From Fratercula arctica (lineage: Eukaryota; Chordata; Aves; Charadriiformes; Alcidae): a stretch of DNA of 64,000 nt. Under the pieces are notes generated by a model that worked only from the letters and a program-made list of their open reading frames with translations, did not search any database and was not told where the DNA came from. Positions within the stretch are counted from its first letter, which is position 1. Each line of letters begins with the position of its first letter. Shown one piece after another: positions 50,721-61,095 of the stretch. A program made the position numbers and the translations under genes. The stretch lies in NCBI GenBank assembly GCA_947846985.1, contig CANTUZ010000002.1:150097889-150161888 (forward strand), in the 5' to 3' direction.

Positions 50721-53700
50721 GGCTTGAACTGACACAAGTGAGCAACGAGACATTTCCCATGACCGTGTTTACAGCAAATCCACTGCTAAACACTCGACTG
50801 TATAATTATAATCTATTACAATTATGTAAAGAACTAACATTTCAGAAAGGCCTTCTCATTTCCCATTCTTAGCACTGAATACTTTTGTTTTGCAGCCAAT
50901 CAACTAAATTAGCCCTAATTCTGTTTCATTCACAAACACAAAGAGTATATTAGAGGGAAAAAAGTGAACCAACGGGAAATTCACTTAGGAACCCGGGAAT
51001 TATTTCGTTTTCATGTATTTCTGGACGAGAAACCATCACAGGGAAAAAAAGTCAACTTAAGGCAGAAAAGCTTTACTGAATTTGCTAACTGTACCACAGG
51101 AGGCCTTAGAGGAGTGATCAGAAATGGCAGTGCTTCAGAGCCTGGAAAAGCAGTGTCCTTTGGGAGCACCTGAGTGAAGCAAGGAAAGTTAAAACACTCA
51201 TGATAAAAAGCATGACCATGTATCCTGACCTAGGAAGAGCGTCAAACACCCAAAAAGTTTTGGTGGGGACTTCCCCCCGTACACACAAACAGCTGCTTTA
51301 TGCTGCCACCTTTTATCGGAAAGTCACAATTTAGACCTATGCTTACTGATGCTTCCCGAGAAGGGAATACAGAAAACACTGACAAATAATGTATCAGTTT
51401 CACATAGCCCTTTCTCTAAAAAACGTTATAAAGCAATAAGGTAGCCCCCAAAAACACTTAGGGAAAGCAAAGCATTCTTCCCCATTTTAAAGGCATATCG
51501 AAACGTAATCACGGTGGCCAGTGGCAATCCTCGCCATCCTACTGCAGCGCTGAGACCACGAGTGCCACAGGCAGGAGAAGGCAGGAGGTCCTGCCACAGC
51601 CCTGCCAGCACCACGCTTCACCCAGGGACTGCAGGAGCGCAGAGAAGTCTGTCTTACTGGAATATGAAATGGGAGTCTGATTTAGCCAACATAAAACACC
51701 CCAACTCTAGCGCCTTTCAGGGAACACTTGCTTAGTGCCCCACCTGCATCCTTGCCAAGGAGACAGCACTACACCACCCAAAAAACTGAGGTTAAATCCA
51801 GGGAAAACATAATATATTTAAAGAAAAAAGCATCTTCTCTCTCTTGTTATGAGGAGGCCTAAAGCCCTTGACTGGCTTAAAGTTATGTTTTCTTATTCCA
51901 AGAAACGATAACATTTTAGGAAGTCAGATCACATTTGGAAAGCCATCAGACCGGCAGCACCCACACCGGTTCCTTCTCTGCAAAGCAGTTAGGCACAACG
52001 TTTTGCTGAGATAGGGCCTTTATTTCTCAAAGCATTACTTCCCTTTCCTCATGTGAAACAAATCTCCTCTCTTTTGTTCTCATTTGGAATTCACTCCTTA
52101 AACCAGTTTCTCCGGCAGCGTGCTGATCTCTCTGCCTCTGAACCAGCCCCGTGGTGCCCGCGCTGGTACACCAGGACGGAGACTGCTCTAAGCATGCCCC
52201 TCCATTTCTTCCAGTGCATGTGTGTCAACTGTTATAAAGGATAATTTGCTCCACAAGTTAAAGAAATAACAACTCCTGCCACCCTCTGGCCTGGATCCTT
52301 ACTCCCCCCACACACCCGGTGCCACAGCTCCCTCCTGCCCCAGCTCCCTCCCTGCCTGCTTCAGAGACATGGATGGGGATGAGTTATCATCAGCACTGCG
52401 TAGCATCAATGCTCCCTCCAGTTGACTGAGGAGGCTCTTCAATTCTGGGCAAGACAGTGATGATGTACGTCCTGTTTCCTCCTGAAATTTGGATTAAGAA
52501 AGAGCAACACAAAGCTTTATGTAAAAGCACAGCATAGCTGGATGAACACAAGAAATCTACTGCTCAGTGTAAACCACGAGAAAGTTCTGAAACCTGTATG
52601 TCCCAAAATACTTGGCAAAGCTGCAGAACCTTAAATATAACCTGAAGTTATACTCACACATTCCCACGTGCTGAACTGATCTCCATACAACATGGGAGGA
52701 GTTTATATCTTGCATCATCCTCTCGATATAGCCAAGTCCTTGAGAAGTCAGTCACCCTAGCAGTACAGAGCACGGCGTTTAACTCCCTTCACAGGCCAAA
52801 CAGTTATCTATGTACCTACCGATTATTTTTCCCTGGTTAGCAAAACGGGTTGTTTACCCAAGACCACAAAACTCTGTGGATTTTCTGAAAGAAATCCTGC
52901 AGAGAGAAAGGGAAAACAATCACAGATAATACTCCAGAAATCATCAGATTACAGCACGTTCTCTTGACTCACATCTGTTGAGTAAATAAGTGCTTTGTGC
53001 CGACCAGTTTCATTTACCTCCCTCTCCTGCAAGCAGATGCTGGTTTACTTTCCAGTGCACTGTTCCAGGGCTGTATGTGGGGCAAAAGGATTATTTCCAC
53101 CAGAGTCAAACCAGTAGCCTTTTTCACTCGGGTCTGCCTTGAGCTGAAACTCCTCTCATGCAATCCCATCCTCTCAGGGAGATGCACCACTGCCCAGACG
53201 CAAAGGGGTCCATGGCTGGGAACACCCTCAATGCAGCAGGGAGCAGCAGGCAGCAGCACACAAGGAGAACCCCAAATTTGGCCATTCCTCTCCTTTAGGA
53301 GCAGTTTCAGCGAAGCTCACCTTAGCCTGGTACAAAAAGTCCTGCACCAGTCGTGGTTTGCCCAGTGAAACTCCCCGCCACGGAGGGCGAGAAGGTGGGG
53401 GCACCGCGGGACACTCTGCAGCACCTTCTTGTTGAGGGCACCTCGCTGAGGACACGGCAGGGCTTCATCTTGCCCAAACGGGCAGCTGGAAACATTACTT
53501 TTAGCTCAGTTCTGATCTGGCTTCAACAAACCCTTCAAACCACCCGTTTCATGATTAATTACGCTTAAAATTAAAATGATGACTCAGATCATTTTTTGGT
53601 TTGAGTTCTGTTCTATTGCCAGGCACCTCTTTATTTGTCAATAAATTATCCTAGAACAATTTTCCTAGGCAGGAAAAATAAAAACGGAGCCCCTCCGGCC

Positions 53701-56700
53701 GTGAAAGCAGTGTTCACCTACATTTCTGCATACAGAAAATGCCTGCTCCGGACCAGATCAGCCATCTACTGCAATGCTTTGTCACCACAGAGCCTCATAT
53801 GAGATGCTTCACAGAAAGACGCAGAAAAGCCTGGGGCAAGCAATTATAATAATAACTCGCCCCACAAGAAAACTTAATTACTTGAGGTTAGGAGGGCGCC
53901 TGGTTTAATGCTGGCGGGCAGGGCGGGCTCCTCTGCCGGTGCCTGACCCCACACACCTGGCCACACACGCCGCGGCGCTCGGCACCGCTGGCATGGGGAA
54001 ACGTGCTCGTGCCCAGCCGTCCACCCTCTTCCACCCCTTTTCCAAGAGGGAAGAGCCTGGTGCAAACAGCCAGGCTGAGGATTGCAACCACCGGCCACGA
54101 ATGCAGGGATGCTCCTTTTGCTCCCAGCTCTTGCCAGGGCATCAGCCCAGAGCCTCCCAGGTGGGAGCCCCTACCCCCCTCTAGGGCACTACTTGCAATA
54201 AATCATCATTTAAAAGGCACATAAGGACACTGCAATACATAGAGAGAGCAGAAGGAACACGCTAGAGCAAATCCTGTATTTCTCAGACGTACGTGAAAGT
54301 TTTGTCATTTACCTGCTTGCTGCATTTTGGAATAAGCGCATTGTAAACCAGGCAAATTTCCAGTTTCTTGAAAATTGATATTAAAATAAAAAAGCAGTCT
54401 GGTGGGGATAGGTTTCTGCAGGAGCCAAGATACTCTGGGAAAATGCCCAAGCTCTCTCAGTAGTTCTTGAGTTTCATCCAAGCTCCCGAAGCAGCCTGGT
54501 GATATACAAGATGCATGGGCTGGTTCCCATCTCAGTTCAGATGTCCCGGACAACAGCCACCCTGAACCTCGGGCATTTCTCAGCCCTGGTCCAAATAACT
54601 GCAAAGGAGCTGACTTGTGAAGGCTTTAAAATCTTTTTCAGAGAATAATCCAGTAAATGATTGTGGCATTCATATTTGTATTTTAATACAATACACTGAA
54701 GCTCAGTATGTTGAAAATACCAGAATTTCAGCTTTGTTCGAAACATGCACACACATGCGTATGCAGTGTCTGGATTACCACCACATGTTAGATGGGCATG
54801 CCTAAGCCTTACTTCACATTTTCGTGCCGGTCTTGTGAGCGGCAAAGTCATTCCTAGTGTCTAATTCTACCGCTTCTTTTTTTTATATGCGTATTTTATG
54901 ATGGGAAGGAAGCGAAACTAAAAGTTGCTTTTGTTCCCATTCTGTGCTTATTGCACGACTGTAACCTTTGCTCAGGACAGCATTTTCACGGGTAGGAGGT
55001 TCAGCCGTGATTGACACATGTTCCACCAGTATGGTGCACACCAGTTAAACCTACCAAAGATCAGTGAAAATGTTCGGCTGGATATTTTCACCTGCTCAAT
55101 GCTGTCGTGTGCTGTGCAGAGATGTCTCACAGGCGTAAGCACCCGCTGTGCTCTCCTGCCAGCGACCAGCAGCCCCAGGTAGATCCGTGCACGGCTCCTT
55201 CCGCAGGCTCCTCCGCAGCCCCACGCTCCAACCTCCTCTCCCAGAACTAGTCCCACCTCCTGAGGTCCTGCATGTTCTGCCTGCCTTTCTTGGTTCAGTC
55301 TCGATCACACAGGCTTTCCGAGCACTGGCTAGCCGAAAAACTTAAGTCTATAAAGAACACCTTCCTACACTAGTTGTCCTCCACCGTGAGTTCACATTTC
55401 TCCAAAAAACACATCTTTTGCTCACTTCTCCTTCTCCATCCTACTCCCTTCAACCCTGCTCATTTGTTTTACTCCTCTATTTCATTACCATCATTAACTT
55501 CAGCTAGCCGGCACAGATACGAGCAAAAAGCCTCCTTGAATGAGTTTTAGACAAGACCTTATGTTTTTGGATACCATCACTCTCCCCATCTTCCAAGGGC
55601 AGGGCTGTTGCAGATCAGGGGATACAGCACAGACAACATTATTTACTTTCCTAGAAAGATCCCCATTTTGGTGCAAATCTCTTTTCTCCATCTGGCTCTA
55701 CTAAAACATTGCATTCCTCCATTTCTTTTGGTATCCATAGTCATTTATATTACCTTCCAAAAACTAATTATTTGGAACCAGTTAAGCCTGTACATGAATT
55801 CTGCCTTTGTTTAAAACACATTGTACATATGTATATATTTAGACTGTCATTAAATATTTAAGAGGCTGTCTTCAAACTTCAGCAGCAGCACTGTTTATTC
55901 GCTTAACCCTTTGTGGAACAGAAAGCTTGATGCCGAAATCCTACCGTGGAGGAATTCAGAAAGCCCAGCCGCCCCGGCGCTGGGTGACAAAGGCCAACTT
56001 TGACAGTCAAGTGCACCATAAAGAAAGAGTTTTTCTTTGTTTTCCTTTATATGCTGTTTGCTAGTAGTCTAATCATGATAATGCAATTCATTTTAGTCTG
56101 CATCAGCTTTATCTGCTGAGATGCGTAACTGGGATGCAAACTAATTAGCTGTAACATACAGATGGATCTTTCAATACAATTCAGGGAGACAGTCAAATAT
56201 GCACATGCCCTTCCCTCCTTCCTCCAAATTAAATAAGACACTCTATGCCTTTTCCATAGGTCACGAAGTCACCTTTCTTGGCTTTTTCAGTCTCCTAGAG
56301 AGGAAACAATGCATCCTGCAGACAGGCGGACCTGGTTCAAACCCAACACCAAATGTTGCACCATGGATGAAACCCCATCACAACTAACTTGCAGTGTGCA
56401 CTGGTACCGCTACCATCCTGTCGACATGAGATTACCACGTTTTAAAATCTGGTCACCTAATGTACCCAGCTTGGCAAGGCCTAATCTAGAGCAAATCGCT
56501 CATATTGCGCCCTGGCAAGGACCAGTGCCTCGGGGCCAGCTCTCCACGGCCAGGGCACCCACACCCCTGCCTTTCACACCAGGTGAAACAGCATAAGTGG
56601 CACAGCAGAGGATGGGAAAACTGGCACAGAAGAGCACGATGTGCGACTTTCCCAACTCTATATGGATACACAAATACACGTATCTTGGAGAATAGATTTT

Positions 56701-59267
56701 TCTCCTTTTTGATTAAAACCTTGAGGACGCATTGTTAAATCCAAGCCCCAAAAGTCTCACAAGAGCAGCTCTGCGTGCAGTTTTCAAGGCGCAGCTGTAT
56801 TTAGAGACATTTCTTTCCCAAGCACTACAGACTCATTCATGATCAGATGCTGCTTTGGCTAGGGTAAATAGTGGAGTCCCTCCTACAGCTTTCACACCTG
56901 GGTTACACACCAGCAGAGAAGCATTTCAACCATCGGACCACCACTACAGTTCCCCGGGGATGTGACCTTGTTGGATTTTGTAAGGGAAGCAGAGCGCCAG
57001 GCGTGGTCCGTATTTGCCAGGGAGAGGCAGAGAAGGCAGGCCACCGCAGGATGCCGTGCTGGGAGATCAGCAGATGGCATACTTTGCTGCAAATCGGCAC
57101 CGAAGCGGGCGTGCGGAGGGGCAGCAGCAGGCTCGGGCAGGTGCGCTCGCTCTGGTAAGACGCTGGGCTAAAGAGCTTCAGCATTTGCCATTGCTCGCCA
57201 GAGCGAGCCTGTTCATCTCAGTGGCCCAACCACAGACTCAGCCTCAATTCTTGGAGTAATCTTATTTTCTTGTAATCATCTTTTTTTTTTTTTTTTTACT
57301 TCCTGTCTTTAACAGCAGTGTGGCAACGAATATATAAGTCCCCATACCCCACCCCAAACACGTCTGCATCTTAGCAGCAAATATGTTTTTTGTATACCAG
57401 TTGGGTTCATGCTTCCATATCCCCTGAGGGTTGTTATGTACACCCGTCGCTACAAAATAAGTGGCAAAGACACATTAGGAGGGGCAGAACTTATGGGGAG
57501 AGGTCTATCTTTTATTAGAACAAATGGCATAGCTGTGAAAAAAGTGAATATGGCCCTACTCACGTCAAACCACGGGAGGGTTTATTTGTTTTCATGACAA
57601 CTCAGCAGCACGCATGCTGTAGAAGGCAGTAAATAATCAGGACTTTACCTATCTATAAATTTGCTCCAATTGCTGAGATCTATGCCAAAAACCAGCACAG
57701 CCCACAAGTCTACAATTGTCAGGTCTCCCTTCTTCCCTCCCACAAAAAATATTCCCTAAAAAGGAGGTCACAAGCCAAAGGGACCCCCAGGTCACGAATA
57801 ACATGAGCTTAGTATCTCTACTGGTGACTCGGTACTGCCGCTGTATCGCTTCCACATGCGCATCATTTCACCACTTGCCCATCAGTTTTCTGAAAGTGAA
57901 TGGGATTTAAAAGTCCACCAAGTATTTGCACTGCTGTTTCCTCCCCCTTTGCGGCGGATTTACAGTAACTGGAGGGTGAGCAGAGTTCACCCAGGCACAC
58001 ACAGGCTTCCCGGCGCTGCAGTGCCGACCTTCCCCGTCTCTCCCAACCTCCTGTGGAGAGTTTCGGTGGAGAATCAGGTAGCCAGCTGGAAATTTCGATC
58101 AGCCTTAATGCCACCGTAGTTTCTTCCCGACTGCTCTCCAGGAGTATTTTTCCACCCACGTTCCTCCGTGCATCGCAAACCCCTCCAGCCGTTGGCAGCT
58201 CTCGGTGCAGCTCCACCGTGCGCTACTCAGCGCTACGCGGCTGGTCTGTTTTAATTCAGCGTCTAACTCCTGCTACATGGGAAACATTCTCATGCGAAAA
58301 ACTTCATACATAGACACCTACTCTGCAGCCAACGTAGCGGTGGTCGGCATTTAAATGAACTGATCAGTTGCAAACGGCTTAGTCAGCATCGCCGTCCTGG
58401 AGGCAATTCCCAGGAAGCGATTTTCCCGGCAGCTATATATACAAACCTGAAAAGCAGACTGGAAGACAAGGGCAGCACCACAGCGACACAAAACTGGGCT
58501 ACACAGTGACATTACCAACAGATAAAAATCAGGGAAAGCCAAGAAATCAAGCATTCACAGAAAACACACGCTCTGCCCACACCACCGGTGCATCCCTCTC
58601 ACATGTAAAAATCAGAAACTTCGACACAGGACGTGAACACAGTCAGCCTTTCTTTTTCCTCCTTTCTTTACTGATGCTGTGCTGGTTTGAAGAGAGAGGA
58701 AAAAGACAGTGAGGCAAGTTACTGCTTCGCCTGTGGAGATACACAGACACTGGCCAGGCACCGGGCAGTGCTTTTTGGAGAGAGCATCCCAGCAATCACC
58801 CTCAGCAACCAACCCGCTGCAAGGAGCTGGGCTCACGCGTGCACCGAAGGGGGCTGACGACTGGCACAAACTTTGTCTCGGGGCAGGGAAGGCACGGGGC
58901 ATCGACCCTACGAGGCATCGGGGGGGACGAAGGGCAGTGCCAGATGCCAGAGCATCCTCTGGCAGCATCTTTGCTGCTGGCCGTGTTTGTGGAGCCAAAG
59001 GGCTGTGGATACGGGTCATCAGTCCCCAGGACTGCGGGGACACCTCCCTGCCATCTCCCCTGGCCAAAGCAGCACAGAGCCAGCCGGCAGCCTCGCCGGG
59101 GACACAAGGAGCGACCAACCCACCCAAAGGAGAGATCGTGATTTCCCTCCGGCCATCGAGAAGCCGCCAGCACCGCAGCACATATCTGCCCACATCTGCC
59201 CGGCAGCCAGGGCATGCCGGCGTGCCCCTGGGGACATGTGGACAGGGAAAGGACGCCGCTCACTTAC
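50721..59267. other. Promoter-proximal part of intron 1, no gene recognised
   Basis: Mostly unique sequence. GC and CpG content rise at 53930-54060, 57090-57150 and especially 58790-59260, next to exon 1. Open frames up to 224 codons in the last patch on both strands are composition effects. The poly(T) at 57281 lies here. Confidence 0.6.
57281..57297 (+). repeat. Poly(T) run, 17 nt
   Basis: Homopolymer in the intron about 2 kb downstream (EXT1 sense) of the exon 1 donor. No adjacent repeat is recognised. Confidence 0.85.
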
Positions 59268-59271
59268 TTTT
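59262..59271 (-). other. EXT1: Splice donor of EXT1 exon 1
   Basis: On the minus strand the sequence reads GAAAA then GTAAGTGAG, with the invariant GT at 59267-59266 and the full GTAAGT consensus. The junction splits the last Lys codon after its second base, which is the phase I know for human EXT1 exon 1. Read-through would hit TAA at 59266-59264, directly after the donor. Confidence 0.93.
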
Positions 59272-60226
59272 CATATTCAGCGTTGTCTCGATCGCAACGC
59301 GAATCCTTGTGCTTTTGCCAGTCTTTGCCATGCTTGCAGGTGGTCAGGAGGACAACATCCTCTCCGTTATGGACGTGATATAAGGCATTCCTGGTGTCTG
59401 ACCCTATCCCCGTCAGGTACCTTTTCCCCTTGAATACCAACATGTACTTCCTGAGAGGAGGGATGGTGTTAAACCTCAAAAATCCCTTCTCCCCTCCTGT
59501 CCTAGGATGATCCTTAGAAAAGAGCGGGATAGAAACGTCAAAGTTGGGTCTGAAGTTTTCAGTACTGATGCTGGCTTTGGCCAGCATGGCCTGGCCGATG
59601 TCGAACCCCACATCCTCAGTGTAGTCGGGCCAGGTGCCGGAGTATAAATTAAAAATCAGGTGGTTTCTGCCGTTGTTCCACAGGTGGAGGCTCTGCACCT
59701 TGGAGCGAAGGTTGTGCACATACTGGGGGGAGAGCTGGTCCCGGTCCAGCGTGTCCAGGCTGAGGACGAAGAGGCAGGCCTGCCCAGGGTCGGAGGTGTA
59801 GAAGCGGGAGCCCTCGATGGCGGCCAGGACGTTCTGGTAGCTCTCGGCGATCTTCTCCCCCTTCTGCTGCGGGTACACGTACACCTTGAAGCCGTTTTTC
59901 CGGCACTGGCCGAAGTCGAAGCAGGACTCCATGCGGCACCGGCGCCCGCGGTAGAGGCCGGCGCTGGCGTCCCGCCGCTGCCGGGGAGAGACGCGCCCCC
60001 CGCCGCCGCCGCCCTCGGGGCCCGGCCGCTCGGCGGGGGCGAAGGGCCGCAGGGCGTCGGGGAAACGGGGCCAGGGCCGCTCGGCGCCGGGGCGCGGGGG
60101 GGGGCCATGCCGGCTGCCGGGCGGCGGGTGCCGGGCCGCCCGCAGCCGCACGCCCCCCAGGTAGAGCAGCAGGGCGAGACAGGTGCCGGCGGAGAGCAGC
60201 GTCAGGTAGCGTTTTTTGGCCTGCAT
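59268..60226 (-). CDS. EXT1: EXT1 exon 1 coding part (exostosin-1, N-terminal 319 codons plus 2 nt)
   Basis: EXT1 is a Golgi type II membrane glycosyltransferase that, with EXT2, elongates heparan sulfate by alternating GlcA and GlcNAc addition. Seen here: short basic cytosolic tail (residues 1-7, MQAKKRY), signal-anchor helix about 8-28, a Pro/Arg/Gly-rich stem about 29-97 with six consecutive Gly at 72-77, then the start of the exostosin (GT47) domain from about residue 98 ([11 protein letters not shown], followed by the highly conserved [18 protein letters not shown] stretch) to the exon end at ...RDNAEYEK. From residue 98 on it is nearly identical to human EXT1 as I know it. The exon has 959 coding nt and ends in phase 2; human exon 1 has 962, so one codon is missing, within the stem. 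The start ATG (60226) has a weak context, with C at -3 and C at +4. The rest of GT47 and the C-terminal GT64 domain are encoded by exons outside the window. Confidence 0.97.
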
Positions 60227-60396
60227 GTGTCCGGCGGGGGGTCCGGGGGGCTGCGGAGGAAGGCGGGGGCGGCCCGAGCTCGCCGGGCGCCGCTCTCAGC
60301 TCCGCTCCGCCATCTTCCCGCCGGCGAGCGCTTCAAACTCTCTTCGCCCACCTCCGCTCGGCGCCGTTCCCCAAGCCGCCGGCCGGGGCCGCGCAT
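60202..60396 (-). CDS. Upstream ORF, 64 codons, overlapping the EXT1 start out of frame
   Basis: ATG at 60396, in a different frame from EXT1, running past the main ATG at 60226 and stopping with TGA at 60204-60202. The peptide is Arg/Pro/Gly-rich and resembles no family I know. The context is weak (C at -3, C at +4), so many ribosomes would pass it. Those that do initiate here cannot start at the EXT1 ATG. Confidence 0.4.
   Translation of the reverse strand: MRGPGRRLGERRRAEVGEESLKRSPAGRWRSGAESGARRARAAPAFLRSPPDPPPDTCRPKNAT
60296..60313 (-). CDS. Upstream ORF, 5 codons (M-A-E-R-S), in EXT1 leader
   Basis: ATG at 60313, stop TGA at 60298-60296. The context is GGGAAGATGG, with A at -3 and G at +4, which is close to ideal and much better than that of the EXT1 start 87 nt downstream. 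Termination leaves about 69 nt before the main ATG, short for efficient reinitiation. The core AAGATGGCGG also matches the consensus of the transcription factor YY1, so the conserved role could be at DNA level rather than translation. Whether it is translated is inference. Confidence 0.5.
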   Translation of the reverse strand: MAERS

Positions 60397-60433
60397 GTGG
60401 GCGACCGCCGCAACTTTTCTCCCCGCCGGTCTC

Positions 60434-60493
60434 TCAGGGGCGGCGGGAGGCGGCGGCGGCGGGCCGGCGGCGGCCCGGCGGGGCGCCCCGCAT
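60434..60493 (-). CDS. Upstream ORF, 19 codons, EXT1 leader
   Basis: ATG at 60493, stop TGA at 60436-60434. The encoded peptide is Arg/Pro/Ala-rich and low in complexity because the DNA is GC-rich. The context is weak (T at -3, C at +4). It lies in the transcribed leader only if the start site is upstream of about 60500, which is likely from the position of the promoter boxes. Confidence 0.3.
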   Translation of the reverse strand: MRGAPPGRRRPAAAASRRP

Positions 60494-60654
60494 GCACTCA
60501 GGGGCCGGCCCCCCGCCGCGGGGCGGGCACCGGGGCAGCCCCGCTCCCGCCTTCCCGCCGCTGCCTGCCCTCTCCTCCGCCACGCTCCCGCCTTCCCGAC
60601 CCTCCCCTCCCCGCCAGCCCGGCACGGCCCGGCACGGCCCAAGCCCAGCCCGGC

Positions 60655-60702
60655 TCACAGCCCGCCGCCGCCGCCGCGCCGCAGCCTGACGAAGCCCCGC
60701 AT
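60655..60702 (-). CDS. Upstream ORF, 15 codons, EXT1 leader
   Basis: ATG at 60702, stop TGA at 60657-60655. The peptide begins MRGFVRLRR and then runs into glycines encoded by a GGC run. It is the most distal of four upstream ATGs found between the main start and the promoter boxes. Translation is inferred only. Confidence 0.25.
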   Translation of the reverse strand: MRGFVRLRRGGGGGL

Positions 60703-60793
60703 CGCCCGGCGACCCCCGCCCGCGCCCGGCGCCGCTCGCTCCTCGCCGCGCTCCTGCTGAATGGCCCCCGGCACGGAGCGGCGGCGGCGAGGA

Positions 60794-60839
60794 CCCTCCT
60801 CCTCCCCCTCTCCTCCTCCTCCTCCTCCTCCCTCTCCTC
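60794..60839 (+). repeat. Pure pyrimidine tract with seven TCC units
   Basis: There are forty-six uninterrupted C/T bases including (TCC)7 at 60811-60831; the tract resumes after one G at 60840. The transcribed EXT1 strand is therefore a GGA-rich purine run. Such tracts are prone to length change and can form triplex or quadruplex-like structures. Confidence 0.8.
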
Positions 60840-60936
60840 GCCCCTCCTCCCTTCCCCGCCTCCCCCGGGCCGCGGCGGCAGCCGAGCCCCCGCGCGCTGC
60901 CCGCCCTGCCCCGCGCCCTGCCCGCCCCGCGCGCTG

Positions 60937-60953
60937 CCCTGCCCTGCCCGCCC
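60937..60953 (-). promoter_or_regulatory. G-quadruplex motif in EXT1 leader/promoter
   Basis: On the minus strand, four G3 runs are separated by loops of 1, 2 and 2 nt (GGG C GGG CA GGG CA GGG). This satisfies the strict short-loop quadruplex pattern, and further G3 runs follow down to about 60902. If the transcription start is near 61000 it would form in the mRNA leader; otherwise in the promoter DNA. Confidence 0.55.
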
Positions 60954-61022
60954 GCGGGCCGCGACCCCCCGCGCCTCACCGGGCCCCCCGCGCGCCGCCG
61001 CCCCCGCCCCGGCCCCGCCGCG

Positions 61023-61095
61023 CTGACCTCATCATCCAGCCACGCAGCCCCGAGCCCCCATTGGCGGGGCGTCACGTCCGGGGGGGCGGGGCTTC
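61023..61095 (-). promoter_or_regulatory. EXT1: EXT1 core promoter region: GC box, CRE-like element, CCAAT box
   Basis: In transcription order on the minus strand: a perfect SP1-type GC box (complement of GGGGCGGGGC at 61083-61092), a CRE/ATF-like element GGACGTGACG at 61080-61071, a CCAAT box in good context (GCCAATGGG) at 61064-61060, and a nuclear-receptor half-site AGGTCA at 61029-61024. No TATA box is visible at the expected distance below these. Together with the CpG island this is a typical housekeeping-type promoter. The boxes are seen; their use by EXT1 is inferred from position and strand. Confidence 0.65.

Larger units (their letters stand above)
1..59267 (-). other. EXT1: EXT1 intron 1 (5' part; acceptor and exon 2 lie outside the window)
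   Basis: Everything downstream of the exon 1 donor belongs to the first intron, because no sequence matching later EXT1 exons (rest of GT47, GT64) was recognised on the minus strand. EXT1 intron 1 is known to be very long (hundreds of kb in human), so a gene-free stretch of 59 kb fits. I saw no convincing nested gene. Repeats and motif clusters inside it are listed separately. Alternative first exons or noncoding exons cannot be excluded from sequence alone. Confidence 0.9.
60227..61000 (-). other. EXT1: EXT1 5' leader (5' UTR), approximate upstream limit
   Basis: This is the extremely GC-rich sequence between the start codon and the promoter boxes. The transcription start is inferred, not seen: it should lie some tens of bases below the CCAAT box at 61064-61060, giving a leader of roughly 700-770 nt. 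Within it are four upstream ATGs on the transcribed strand (60702, 60493, 60396, 60313), a G-quadruplex motif at 60953-60937 and a GGA-rich purine tract opposite the pyrimidine tract at 60794-60839. Such a leader is expected to be strongly structured and poorly scanned. Confidence 0.6.

Noticed and set aside
56320..56370. Possible fourth MIR-like or tRNA-like remnant (GACCTGGTTCAAACCCAAC)
   Set aside because: Only a B-box-like match with no A box, cloverleaf or further SINE landmarks.
58612..59383. Overlapping open frames of 193 (minus) and 224 (plus) codons just inside intron 1
   Set aside because: No known domains, high GC, both strands open at once, and one overlaps the exon 1 end antisense. 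Chance openings.
59660..60760. 366-codon open frame on the plus strand opposite EXT1 exon 1
   Set aside because: It begins with GTG, is antisense to a certain exon, and its Pro/Ala/Gly/Arg composition follows from the CpG island.
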